Notes under the pieces: model-generated | The model's input: only the letters and a program-made list of their open reading frames with translations | Database searches by the model: none | Told to the model about the DNA's origin: nothing | Assembly (NCBI GenBank): GCA_945861325.1 | Contig: CAMATY010000010.1 | Span: 1-32,269 of the forward strand | DNA: 32,269 nt | Direction: 5' to 3' | Source of the DNA: Ferrithrix thermotolerans DSM 19514 | GTDB lineage: Bacteria > Actinomycetota > Acidimicrobiia > Acidimicrobiales > Ilumatobacteraceae | Position numbers and translations under genes: made by a program | Shown here: positions 9,912-17,353 of the stretch, piece after piece | Numbering within the stretch: position 1 is the stretch's first letter | Layout: every line of letters begins with the position of its first letter

Positions 9912-10661
9912 TTTTTTGTCTCCTTTACGTTCTTCGCTCGTTACCCAAGTTCCTTGTTCCCAAGTAAAACTTGAACGAACATGAATCGGAACATTGTGAT
10001 TGCGTGCGAATTCAACACTGCGAAGTGCAAGAACTTTGCTTCCTGCGCCAGCCATCTCAAGCATTTCATCAAACTCAAGATGTTTCAATTTTCGTGCCTG
10101 CGAAACAAGTCGTGGATCGGCGCTAAACACTCCGGTGACATCAGTATAAATTTCGCAAACATCGGCCTTGAGAGCGGCAGCGAGTGCAACTGCAGTCGTA
10201 TCGCTTCCGCCCCTACCTAGTGTCGTGATTTCTTTGTCAGTGCTTACGCCCTGAAAGCCTGCCACGACCGCAACTTTTCCTTCACGCAACGCTTCGCGTA
10301 CACGGTCACCTTTGATCTCAAGAATTTTTGCCCGCGTGTGCACTGTGTCGGTGATGATCCCAACTTGGCTGCCAGTAAAGCTCATTGCTTCAACACCCAG
10401 ATCTTGTAACGCCATACACAAAAGCGACATGCTGATGCGTTCACCAGTGGTCAGCAACATGTCCATTTCGCGACCAGATGGCGCCGAAGAAACTTGTCGT
10501 GCGAGATCCATTAAATTATCGGTTGCTTTGCCCATCGCCGAAACGACGATCACCAGCTGGTTACCTTCAGCTTTTAGAGCAGCAATATGTCGTGCGACAT
10601 TTCGCATTCTCTCAGGGTCGGCCACTGAAGTACCGCCATATTTTTGAACTATCAAAGCCAC
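9399..10661 (-). CDS. lysC: Aspartate kinase, alpha subunit (full length)
   Basis: LysC phosphorylates L-aspartate, the first step of the aspartate family. The 420-residue protein begins with the amino-acid kinase motif VQKYGGTSV, carries TTLGRGGSDTTAVA and EIYTDVTGVFSADPR, and ends in paired ACT domains (about 265-410) that normally bind lysine and/or threonine for feedback control. The frame is open upstream to 10727, but the GTG at 10661 gives the family N-terminus (MALIVQKYGG in relatives). TAGCGT lies 8 nt before it. As in Corynebacterium and Bacillus, the gene also seems to encode a separate beta subunit from an internal start (see 9399-9911). It diverges from a cyclophilin gene. Confidence 0.96.
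   Translation of the reverse strand: MALIVQKYGGTSVADPERMRNVARHIAALKAEGNQLVIVVSAMGKATDNLMDLARQVSSAPSGREMDMLLTTGERISMSLLCMALQDLGVEAMSFTGSQVGIITDTVHTRAKILEIKGDRVREALREGKVAVVAGFQGVSTDKEITTLGRGGSDTTAVALAAALKADVCEIYTDVTGVFSADPRLVSQARKLKHLEFDEMLEMAGAGSKVLALRSVEFARNHNVPIHVRSSFTWEQGTWVTSEERKGDKKMEDPIISGVVHDAGDAKITVLGVPDQPGVSAALFEPLANANVNVDMIVQNTSTSGTTDISFTLPKTDVAIAEPIVQQIAKQVGATGVTQDMNIAKVSLVGAGMRSSPGIAAKMFRVLADNKVNIEMISTSTIRISVVVAAPMLETAVRALHTAFDLDSGEEYSAPLPERK
9920..9926 (-). promoter_or_regulatory. Internal ribosome binding site for LysC beta
   Basis: The minus strand reads AAAGGAG, then 8 nt, then ATG (9911). It is the best Shine-Dalgarno I saw in the window, although it lies in the middle of a coding sequence and most genes here lack one. 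Confidence 0.75.
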
Positions 10662-10669
10662 GGCTTTCA

Positions 10670-10675
10670 ACGCTA
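10670..10675 (-). promoter_or_regulatory. -10 element (TAGCGT) for lysC
   Basis: TAGCGT on the minus strand ends 8 nt before the lysC GTG, leaving no room for a normal leader. Confidence 0.35.
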
Positions 10676-10713
10676 GCCGTGCAGGTGTTGTAGACCTGTA
10701 GCATTTTGTGATC

Positions 10714-11553
10714 ATGGGAACAGACAAACGAAACCGCCAAAAAGAAAATCGTCGTGCGCGACAGTCCGAAGTTGCTCAACACACTCAGCGCCAAAAGTTG
10801 CGCCGCCGAATAACCCGATTTGCAGTGCTGATCGCGGTAGTTTTCGCGATAGTTGCGCTAATCCGATTTACTAGCAATAACGATCAAACCAACACAGCAA
10901 CTAGCGACTCTTCGATTCCTGTCGACTCTGGTGCAGCGACTGAGTCAACAGTGGCTCAAGTTGCAGGTGGACCGTTTGTTTATGGCGAAGGCGAGTGTGC
11001 ACCAGTTGATGGCTCGGGCGCTCAAGTTCAAAAGTTCGCTGCCGCACCAAAATTGTGCATTGACCTTACAAAAACTTATACGGCTGTTGTGTCGACATCA
11101 AAAGGTGATTTGACCGTCGTGCTTGATGCCAAGAAATCTCCGGGTGCCGTAAATAACTTTGTCAATCTTGTCCGGTCAAAATATTTTGATGGCACCATTT
11201 GCCACCGCGCAATACCAACTTTTATGGTGCAATGCGGTGACCCGACTGCGACAGGTTCAGGTGGACCTGGTTATGAATTCGCTGATGAGTTGCCAGCAGC
11301 AGGTGAATACAAAATTGGTTCACTGGCGATGGCCAACTCTGGGCCAAATACGAGCGGAAGCCAGTTTTTTATAATTACCGGCGAGCAAGGCGTGACTTTG
11401 CCACCGAATTACACACTGTTTGGTCAAGTCACAAAAGGTCTAGACACAACATTGCCAGCACTTGACAAAGCAGGCAATGATGATCCTGCGACTAATGGTG
11501 TTCCACCAAAAGAAGAACTTCGAATCATGAAGGTGACAATTAGCGAAAGCTAA
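10714..11553 (+). CDS. Membrane-anchored cyclophilin-type peptidyl-prolyl cis-trans isomerase
   Basis: The protein (about 279 residues) has a basic N-terminus, one membrane segment (about 35-52), a low-complexity Ser/Thr-rich linker and a cyclophilin domain (about 120-275) facing outside the membrane. Conserved active-site parts are visible: CHRAIPTFMVQCGDP (the catalytic Arg and Gln of cyclophilin A), GSLAMANSGPNTSGSQFFI and LFGQV. The tryptophan of human cyclophilin A that binds cyclosporin has no clear equivalent. It should speed proline isomerisation in exported proteins. The ATG at 10714 is preferred; a GTG at 10708 would add two residues. It diverges from lysC over about 50 bases and converges on a deacetylase gene. 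Confidence 0.92.
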   Translation: MGTDKRNRQKENRRARQSEVAQHTQRQKLRRRITRFAVLIAVVFAIVALIRFTSNNDQTNTATSDSSIPVDSGAATESTVAQVAGGPFVYGEGECAPVDGSGAQVQKFAAAPKLCIDLTKTYTAVVSTSKGDLTVVLDAKKSPGAVNNFVNLVRSKYFDGTICHRAIPTFMVQCGDPTATGSGGPGYEFADELPAAGEYKIGSLAMANSGPNTSGSQFFIITGEQGVTLPPNYTLFGQVTKGLDTTLPALDKAGNDDPATNGVPPKEELRIMKVTISES

Positions 11554-11561
11554 ACAGTTAC

Positions 11562-12506
11562 TCAGTCTCGAGGCAAAAAAGCCGAGTCCAAGCGACGAAT
11601 TTCTAGATTGGATCGGTTTACAACTAGATCCATATTGTCGCGAAACCCGACGAAGACTTCCATCTCACGAAGAATTCTCAAAATGTCCTCGTCGTAAACG
11701 CCATTGGGATGCGACATGCAGTTTGGGGCTTTACTCAGATAGTTACTCAAATATTGTGAATTCACAGAATATTCGGAAAGTTTTTCTGCTGTTGTAATCC
11801 GTGTGATATTTGTTGGATGGCTGTGTGAGTGCAAACCAATGACATGACCTTGATCTGACAAATCAGTAATAGATTCGCGACTCATCGTGATTTTCTGGTT
11901 GATTTCGTCAATCGATGTGCCGTGGGCTTTAATGATCAGTTGCATCGTCTTTAAATATTCTTCTGCAGTCAAGATTTCATCGCGCAAATATCTGAACCAA
12001 CGATCACCTCTCGTGTAAAACGGGTAAACAGTTAGATAATCCTCAGGAAATGATTTCTTGGCCGTTGAAAACATTTCTGACATAGTCGTTTGAAGAGTTG
12101 TATCAAACTCGGCAAAAAATATTTCTTTATTCTCAAAAAACTGATTTCTAAAAATTCTGAAAATCTCTAAAACATATGGTTGTCCAGCGTGTGGCCCCGT
12201 ATTGACGAAAAAAAAGGCTTTAAGTTTTTTTGCGCCTAAAACTGGTGCAGCGACATCAAACTGGCATTGCAATCCGTCATCAAACGAGCAACAAATATCG
12301 TTCTCTGCAAGTTTTCCGCTTAGTGCTTTTTCGAGAAATGTTTCTGCGCTTAGTAGCGTCGCAATTTTTGCCGCACTATTTAGTGATCGATCAAATTCTT
12401 CAGCAGAGAATGAGCCCTCACTTTTTAGATGTCCAGACCCATGAAAGTGGTGAAACATTAAACCAGTGGGCCCTGATTTTCGAATACTTTCTAAAGAAAC
12501 AGCCAC
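11562..12506 (-). CDS. Polysaccharide deacetylase (NodB-like) family protein
   Basis: The 314-residue protein resembles carbohydrate esterase family 4. CSFDDGLQ (about 73-80) is the metal-binding Asp-Asp motif and IGLHSHSHPTN the HxxxH metal site. These enzymes remove N-acetyl groups from peptidoglycan or other glycans with a divalent metal. No signal peptide is seen, so a cytoplasmic or lipid-linked glycan precursor is possible. Base composition is visibly AT-richer than in neighbours, hinting at transfer. The start is a GTG with TAGAAT 6 nt upstream. A phosphatase gene lies just upstream on the same strand (13 bases). Confidence 0.8.
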   Translation of the reverse strand: MAVSLESIRKSGPTGLMFHHFHGSGHLKSEGSFSAEEFDRSLNSAAKIATLLSAETFLEKALSGKLAENDICCSFDDGLQCQFDVAAPVLGAKKLKAFFFVNTGPHAGQPYVLEIFRIFRNQFFENKEIFFAEFDTTLQTTMSEMFSTAKKSFPEDYLTVYPFYTRGDRWFRYLRDEILTAEEYLKTMQLIIKAHGTSIDEINQKITMSRESITDLSDQGHVIGLHSHSHPTNITRITTAEKLSEYSVNSQYLSNYLSKAPNCMSHPNGVYDEDILRILREMEVFVGFRDNMDLVVNRSNLEIRRLDSAFLPRD

Positions 12507-12512
12507 ATTTCA

Positions 12513-12518
12513 ATTCTA
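12513..12518 (-). promoter_or_regulatory. -10 element (TAGAAT) for leaderless deacetylase gene
   Basis: TAGAAT on the minus strand ends 6 nt before the GTG at 12506. It sits in the 13-base gap after the phosphatase gene, implying a separate promoter. Confidence 0.45.
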
Positions 12519-12519
12519 G

Positions 12520-13299
12520 TTAACCTATTAGCAAAGTAGAACGCAAAGTATTTGCTGTTGCGTCTGTTACACCGATTTCGCGAACGAAGTTTTGCACTGA
12601 TCCATATTTAGTATTTAAGTCATCAAGAATGATTGCCATTGCACGAGGGTCTGATGCCGCAAATCGTGCGGGCATATTTGCATATGCATCTGCCAGTTCC
12701 GGTTGGTGAACTTTCGCCCATATCAGCAGTCGTTTCATTCCGCGCTCAGTTATTCCGTAGTCGGCGCTAATAATTTGGTCAGGTACCCCAAGAATTGAAA
12801 GCACGAACGCAGCAAGTACGCCTGTTCGGTCCTTGCCAGCCGCACAATGAAAAACTGCCGGCAGCACTTCTTTTGAACCGAGCAAGTTGATGGCGTCAGC
12901 AAATTTTTTATTTGCGTGCTCAAGCATCTCACGGTAGGCCCACACTAGAAACTCAACGGTGTCTTCGATCACTGGTGTGTCGCCGTCGTTCCATGTTGCA
13001 TCAATAATTGAGAGGTGATGAAAATTCACGGGAAACTTCTCGACGGGAAATTTGCCTCGTGTTTGTAACTCTTTTTCGGTTCGCAGGTCGATTACGGTTT
13101 TAACACCTAGGTCGATCACGATTTGTGCATCGTTAGTTGTTAGGCGGTAGAGGCCATCGGCTCGAAATAAAGTTCGCCACTTCGTTGATTGACCCGTACT
13201 AGTCGGGTATCCCCCAAGATCGCGAAAGTTATGAACTGCTTCAAGGGCGATCAGTCGACGGGGATCATCAGTCAACGAGACGACTTCGGCGGTATTCAC
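12520..13299 (-). CDS. MptpB-like protein-tyrosine (dual-specificity) phosphatase
   Basis: The 259-residue protein has the P-loop HCAAGKDRTG (151-160), with nucleophile Cys152 and Arg158. The KDR form is typical of the Y_phosphatase3/MptpB-type family, which acts on phosphotyrosine and sometimes phosphoinositides. FRDLGGYPT near residue 25-33 is a further family mark. No secretion signal is visible. The start is a GTG with TACTCT 7 nt upstream. It is upstream of the deacetylase on the same strand and divergent from the hydroxyacyl-CoA dehydrogenase. The physiological substrate cannot be inferred from the sequence. Confidence 0.9.
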   Translation of the reverse strand: MNTAEVVSLTDDPRRLIALEAVHNFRDLGGYPTSTGQSTKWRTLFRADGLYRLTTNDAQIVIDLGVKTVIDLRTEKELQTRGKFPVEKFPVNFHHLSIIDATWNDGDTPVIEDTVEFLVWAYREMLEHANKKFADAINLLGSKEVLPAVFHCAAGKDRTGVLAAFVLSILGVPDQIISADYGITERGMKRLLIWAKVHQPELADAYANMPARFAASDPRAMAIILDDLNTKYGSVQNFVREIGVTDATANTLRSTLLIG

Positions 13300-13306
13300 G
13301 CACGAC

Positions 13307-13312
13307 AGAGTA
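13307..13312 (-). promoter_or_regulatory. -10 element (TACTCT) for leaderless phosphatase gene
   Basis: TACTCT on the minus strand ends 7 nt before the GTG at 13299. Confidence 0.4.
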
Positions 13313-13375
13313 TCGGTTGAAAGTTAATTACAGGTGATAAATGCTTTACGGATTGGCAAATCATATTTACGCAAG

Positions 13376-13381
13376 TACAGT
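13376..13381 (+). promoter_or_regulatory. -10 element (TACAGT) for leaderless hbd
   Basis: TACAGT ends 7 nt before the ATG at 13389 and supports that start over the upstream ATG at 13341. Confidence 0.45.
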
Positions 13382-13388
13382 CGCACAG

Positions 13389-14249
13389 ATGAATTCAGCG
13401 TCTCAACTCAAACTTGTCGGGGTAATTGGCTCTGGAATCATGGGCTCAGGTATTGCCGAAGTTATCGCTAAGTCAGGTATTGATGTAGTTATTCGCTCGC
13501 GCACGCAAGAAACTGCTGATGCGACTAAAGCGGCAATCGAAGCAAGTTTGAAAAAGCAAGTCGCAAAAGCAAAGATCACCCAAGACCAACTAGACGCAGC
13601 CATGGCTCATGTTTGTGTCACCGGAAAACTTGAAGATTTGGCGAACTGCGATTTGATCATCGAGTCTGCTGTAGAAGATCTCGCGACAAAAAAAGAACTG
13701 TTCACGCAGCTCGACAAGATCACCAAGCCTTCATGTGTTCTGTCAACTAACACCAGTACCTTGCCAGTAATTGAGATGGCAAAATCAACAAATCGCCCCG
13801 ACAAAGTTTGTGGAATTCATTTTTTTAATCCAGCAGTGTTGATGCCACTGGTTGAAGTTGTCCGACCGATAACAGCGAGTGACGAAACCATTGCGTTTGC
13901 TAATGAGTTTGTAAAGGCCTGCGCCAAAGAAGCAGTTCAAGTCGCTGACCGTGCAGGATTTATTGTTAACGCGTTGCTGTTTCCATATTTGAATAATGCG
14001 ATTGCAATGTTTGAAGCAGGCACTGCAAGCATGGAAGACATAGATACTGCAATGAAGGGTGGCTGCAATTTTCCGATGGGACCATTCGCACTGCTAGATC
14101 TTGTCGGTCTTGATACTTCAGTGGCGATCCTCAGTGCATTGCACGCCGAGTTCAAAACTGCAAATCTCGAGCCACGACCGATGCTCAAGAAACTTGTCGA
14201 GCAAGGCAAGTTTGGCCGAAAATCAAAACAAGGCTTCTATAGTTACTAA
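13389..14249 (+). CDS. 3-hydroxybutyryl-CoA dehydrogenase
   Basis: The product (about 286 residues) oxidises (S)-3-hydroxyacyl-CoA to 3-oxoacyl-CoA, or the reverse, with NAD(P). The dinucleotide motif GSGIMG is at 14-19, the signature HFFNPAVLMPLVEVV follows near 140, and GFIVNALLFPYLNNA and DLVGLD are typical of the short FadB2/Hbd family. An ATG at 13341 with AGGTGA before it would add 16 residues, but homologues begin near 13389 and a -10 element sits there. aat and an ethylmalonyl-CoA mutase gene follow on the same strand at gaps of 18 and 24 bases, so the enzyme probably serves C4 acyl-CoA metabolism. Confidence 0.93.
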   Translation: MNSASQLKLVGVIGSGIMGSGIAEVIAKSGIDVVIRSRTQETADATKAAIEASLKKQVAKAKITQDQLDAAMAHVCVTGKLEDLANCDLIIESAVEDLATKKELFTQLDKITKPSCVLSTNTSTLPVIEMAKSTNRPDKVCGIHFFNPAVLMPLVEVVRPITASDETIAFANEFVKACAKEAVQVADRAGFIVNALLFPYLNNAIAMFEAGTASMEDIDTAMKGGCNFPMGPFALLDLVGLDTSVAILSALHAEFKTANLEPRPMLKKLVEQGKFGRKSKQGFYSY

Positions 14250-14267
14250 AATATGAATCGGTAACTG

Positions 14268-14945
14268 ATGAATTGGGATTCAACACCGAGCCCGCTGGGA
14301 GAGTCGGTGTGGGAGTTTCCACCTTCTACAAAATGGCCAAGAAACGATGTTGTTGGTCGTGGTGCAGATTTAAGCCCAGAGACTTTGATCCACGCATATC
14401 GTCACGGAGTTTTTCCAATGGTTTCGGGCGATGAATTTGATGATCAACAAGCGACTGATTTGATCTGGTGGTCACCGCAACAACGGGCGGTGATTCCGAT
14501 TGATCAACTAATCGTCACTCGGTCGATGCGCCGAAGCGCGCGTAAATTTGAAGTGCGAATTGATACTTGTTTTGAAATGGTTATACGCGGTTGCGCCTCC
14601 CCGAATCGTGATCATGGTTGGATCACAACTGAGTTCATTGAGGCATATGTCAAGCTTCACGAACTTGGTTACGCCCATAGCTTTGAAGTTTTTAACGAAA
14701 GCGGATTACTCGCTGGTGGACTTTACGGTGTTCGCCTCGGTGGACTTTTTGCCGGTGAATCAATGTTTCATTTATTGCGCGACGCATCAAAAGTTGCGTT
14801 GATGGCTCTTGTTGCAAAGATGAAACAATCCGAAATGAAGATGTTGGACGTGCAGTGGATGACGCCACACCTGCAAAGTCTGGGTGCGGTAGCTGTTCAA
14901 AGAGAGCAGTATTTACAGCAACTCGCCGTCGCCGTATCGCAATAG
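14268..14945 (+). CDS. aat: Leucyl/phenylalanyl-tRNA--protein transferase
   Basis: Aat adds Leu or Phe from aminoacyl-tRNA to the N-terminus of proteins with Arg or Lys ends, marking them for ClpS/ClpAP-type degradation. The 225-residue protein has the family motifs LIHAYRHGVFPM, IWWSPQQRAVIP, GWITTEFIEAY and GGLYGVRLGGLFAGESMF. Length is normal for the long form. It is unusual company for acyl-CoA enzymes, yet it sits tightly between hbd and ecm on the same strand, so it is probably transcribed with them. Confidence 0.95.
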   Translation: MNWDSTPSPLGESVWEFPPSTKWPRNDVVGRGADLSPETLIHAYRHGVFPMVSGDEFDDQQATDLIWWSPQQRAVIPIDQLIVTRSMRRSARKFEVRIDTCFEMVIRGCASPNRDHGWITTEFIEAYVKLHELGYAHSFEVFNESGLLAGGLYGVRLGGLFAGESMFHLLRDASKVALMALVAKMKQSEMKMLDVQWMTPHLQSLGAVAVQREQYLQQLAVAVSQ

Positions 14946-14969
14946 TTACGCGCCTAGCCTTATCTACTG

Positions 14970-16934
14970 GTGAACGATCCAATCAAAACTGCGAAGCGCG
15001 ATGAACCGTGGGTAATGCGCACCTACTCGGGGCACTCGAGCGCTGCTGCTTCTAACGAGTTGTATCGAACGAATCTCGCACAAGGCCAAACAGGATTATC
15101 AATCGCCTTTGATTTACCAACGCAGACGGGTTACGACCCCGATCACATTCTTGCCCGAGGCGAAGTTGGCAAGGTTGGGGTGCCAGTCACACACCTTGGC
15201 GACATGCGAACATTGCTCGCCGGTATTCCACCAGGTGAGATGAATACTTCGATGACGATAAACGCAACGGCGGCATGGTTGCTGGCACTGTATGTTGCTA
15301 ACGCTCACGAACAAAGTGTTGAGACAAAAGATTTACGGGGCACAACCCAGAACGACATTCTCAAAGAATATTTATCGCGTGGCACTTTTATTTTTCCACC
15401 GCAACAGTCACGGCGAATAATCGTCGACATGATTGCTTGGTGCGCGGTTCATGCCCCGAAATGGAACCCAATCAATATTTGTTCATATCACTTGCAGGAG
15501 GTCGGCGCGACACCGGTGCAAGAGATTGCATTCTCACTTGCTAACGCGATTGATATTTTGGATGCAGTAAAAGCGAGTGGGCAGGTTAGTGATTCGCAGT
15601 TTCCGCAAGTGTTTTCTTCGATTTCGTTTTTCGTCAATGCAGGTATTCGATTCATTGAGGAAGTTTGCAAGATGCGTGCCTTTGTTGATCTTTGGGAGAG
15701 AATTGGTCGTGAGCGATACGGAATCACTGATGACCGCGCACTTCGATTTAGATATGGAGTTCAAGTAAATTCACTTGGCCTAACTGAAGCACAGCCAGAA
15801 AATAATGTGCAAAGGATTGTGCTTGAAATGTTGGCGGTGACACTTTCAAAAAATGCTCGGGCTAGAAGTGTGCAGTTACCAGCATGGAACGAAGCTTTGG
15901 GTCTGCCGCGACCGTGGGATCAGCAGTGGTCGTTAAGAATGCAACAGGTCTTAGCCTTTGAAACTGATCTGCTTGAATACGAAGATATTTTTGACGGGTC
16001 GGTAGTCATTGAGTCACGCACTGCTCAGTTAGTCGAAGCAGCATGGGGCGAACTTGGTGAGATTCTGGCAAGCGGTGGTGCCTTTGAAGCGGTTGATGTG
16101 CTTAAAAGCAAACTAGTCAGTTCAATGTCAAGTCGCACAAGCAGAATTGAAAAAGGTGATCAAAAAGTTATTGGTGTAAATACCTTCACCCAGTCGGCAC
16201 CATCGCCATTAAGCGGTGCAGACAACATTTTGAAAGTTGATCCAAAAGTCGAAAATCAAATGGTTAGCGCACTGCAACAGTGGTGCAAAACACGCAATCA
16301 AAACGCGGTCGACTCTGCGCTTAAATCTTTACAATCTGCGGCGAGAGATGGTTCAAATTTGATGCCGCCGTCGATTCAACTTGCCCAAGCCGGCGGAACA
16401 ACCGGTGAGTGGTCGCAGGCTTTGCGCGATATTTTCGGTGAATACCGAGCACCAACTGGAGTTGGCGGCGTTTCGGGCAGACACGGCCACCTATTAAATG
16501 ATGTTTCCGATTTTGTAAAAACAATTGTTGGTGGCCCGCCGAGACTGTTGGTGGCAAAGCCTGGACTAGACGGTCACTCAAGTGGCGCAGAGCAGATAGC
16601 AGTTGCTGCGCGCGATTCTGGAATGGAAGTTGTTTATAGCGGAATTCGTCTCACGCCAGAACAAATTGCGGCTTCCGCACGCGACGAAGACCCTGATGTG
16701 ATCGGACTTTCAATTCTTTCAGGGTCGCATCTAGCGCTTGTGCCCGAAGTAATTTCTCAGTTAAAAAAAGTAGGCGTAACTTCGCCAGTAGTTGTCGGTG
16801 GAATCATCCCAGAGGACGATCGTCAGAAATTGACTGATCTAGGTGTCGTAGCGGTTTACACCCCAAAAGATTTTGACATCGCACGAATCATGCGAGACAT
16901 CGCCGAGATCGCTGTCAGGCGTCGCCAGAAATAA
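14970..16934 (+). CDS. ecm: Ethylmalonyl-CoA mutase (MeaA/Ecm type), B12-dependent
   Basis: This 654-residue single-chain mutase has the TIM-barrel substrate domain (about 15-500), including RTYSGHSSAAASNELY and FDLPTQTGYD, followed by a cobalamin domain (about 525-650). DGHSSG holds His536, the lower axial ligand of B12. The sequence matches the MeaA/Ecm pattern as I remember it, for example PAWNEALGLPRPWDQQWSLRMQQ blocks, rather than methylmalonyl-CoA mutase MutA/MutB. Ecm converts ethylmalonyl-CoA to methylsuccinyl-CoA in the ethylmalonyl-CoA route of acetate assimilation or precursor supply. The start is a GTG. hbd lies upstream on the same strand. Crotonyl-CoA carboxylase/reductase is not in the window. 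Confidence 0.9.
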   Translation: MNDPIKTAKRDEPWVMRTYSGHSSAAASNELYRTNLAQGQTGLSIAFDLPTQTGYDPDHILARGEVGKVGVPVTHLGDMRTLLAGIPPGEMNTSMTINATAAWLLALYVANAHEQSVETKDLRGTTQNDILKEYLSRGTFIFPPQQSRRIIVDMIAWCAVHAPKWNPINICSYHLQEVGATPVQEIAFSLANAIDILDAVKASGQVSDSQFPQVFSSISFFVNAGIRFIEEVCKMRAFVDLWERIGRERYGITDDRALRFRYGVQVNSLGLTEAQPENNVQRIVLEMLAVTLSKNARARSVQLPAWNEALGLPRPWDQQWSLRMQQVLAFETDLLEYEDIFDGSVVIESRTAQLVEAAWGELGEILASGGAFEAVDVLKSKLVSSMSSRTSRIEKGDQKVIGVNTFTQSAPSPLSGADNILKVDPKVENQMVSALQQWCKTRNQNAVDSALKSLQSAARDGSNLMPPSIQLAQAGGTTGEWSQALRDIFGEYRAPTGVGGVSGRHGHLLNDVSDFVKTIVGGPPRLLVAKPGLDGHSSGAEQIAVAARDSGMEVVYSGIRLTPEQIAASARDEDPDVIGLSILSGSHLALVPEVISQLKKVGVTSPVVVGGIIPEDDRQKLTDLGVVAVYTPKDFDIARIMRDIAEIAVRRRQK

Positions 16935-16935
16935 T

Positions 16936-17289
16936 TCAGGGCTTCATCGTTGTAGAAGGTCCTACAGGTACGAACCCATTTGCTGGTGGAAAGATGAGAA
17001 CATCACCTGACTCAACATGATCAGAGTTTGTAATCCCATTTAAGTCCATCAGTGCTTTCATGTCGAGCAAGTAACTAGAGGCAATGCCATAAAGCGTGTC
17101 ACCAGCTTGCACAATATATTTAAGCGGCTTTGTATAGATCGTTGTCGTTACGGGTACTGTCGTGGTGGTCGCAAAGATAGTTGTAGTTGTCGGCGGATCA
17201 TCACCTTGTTGTGCAAACACGAGCGACAACACGCCGCTTGTAAGCGCGATCGTAAGCAATGAAATTTGCAGTTGCCCTTTAATAAACAT
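16936..17289 (-). CDS. Secreted or membrane-anchored LysM domain protein
   Basis: A small 117-residue protein with an N-terminal hydrophobic signal segment (about 8-26), a Thr-rich linker (about 34-52) and one LysM domain (about 57-102: YIVQAGDTLYGIASSYL to GDVLIFPPANG). LysM domains bind N-acetylglucosamine-containing cell-wall glycan. No catalytic domain is attached, so it is probably a wall-binding or scaffolding protein. TAGCCT lies 8 nt before the start. It converges directly on ecm, with one base between stop codons. Confidence 0.88.
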   Translation of the reverse strand: MFIKGQLQISLLTIALTSGVLSLVFAQQGDDPPTTTTIFATTTTVPVTTTIYTKPLKYIVQAGDTLYGIASSYLLDMKALMDLNGITNSDHVESGDVLIFPPANGFVPVGPSTTMKP

Positions 17290-17297
17290 TGTTGTTA

Positions 17298-17303
17298 AGG
17301 CTA
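17298..17303 (-). promoter_or_regulatory. -10 element (TAGCCT) for LysM gene
   Basis: TAGCCT on the minus strand ends 8 nt before the ATG at 17289. Confidence 0.35.
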
Positions 17304-17341
17304 GGCGCGTAAAACAGTTATCTTGCGATCACCATCTCATC

Positions 17342-17347
17342 TAACCT
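17342..17347 (+). promoter_or_regulatory. -10 element (TAACCT) for leaderless glycerate kinase
   Basis: TAACCT ends 6 nt before the ATG at 17354, and no Shine-Dalgarno is present. Confidence 0.5.
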
Positions 17348-17353
17348 GAACGC

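Noticed and set aside
9403-9984. 193-codon open frame on the plus strand opposite lysC
   Set aside because: It is antisense to a clearly recognised aspartokinase, its product resembles no family, and long shadow frames are expected from the codon usage.
11572-11595. Imperfect hairpin around an A6 loop near the end of the deacetylase gene
   Set aside because: It needs bulged bases and lies inside the coding sequence.
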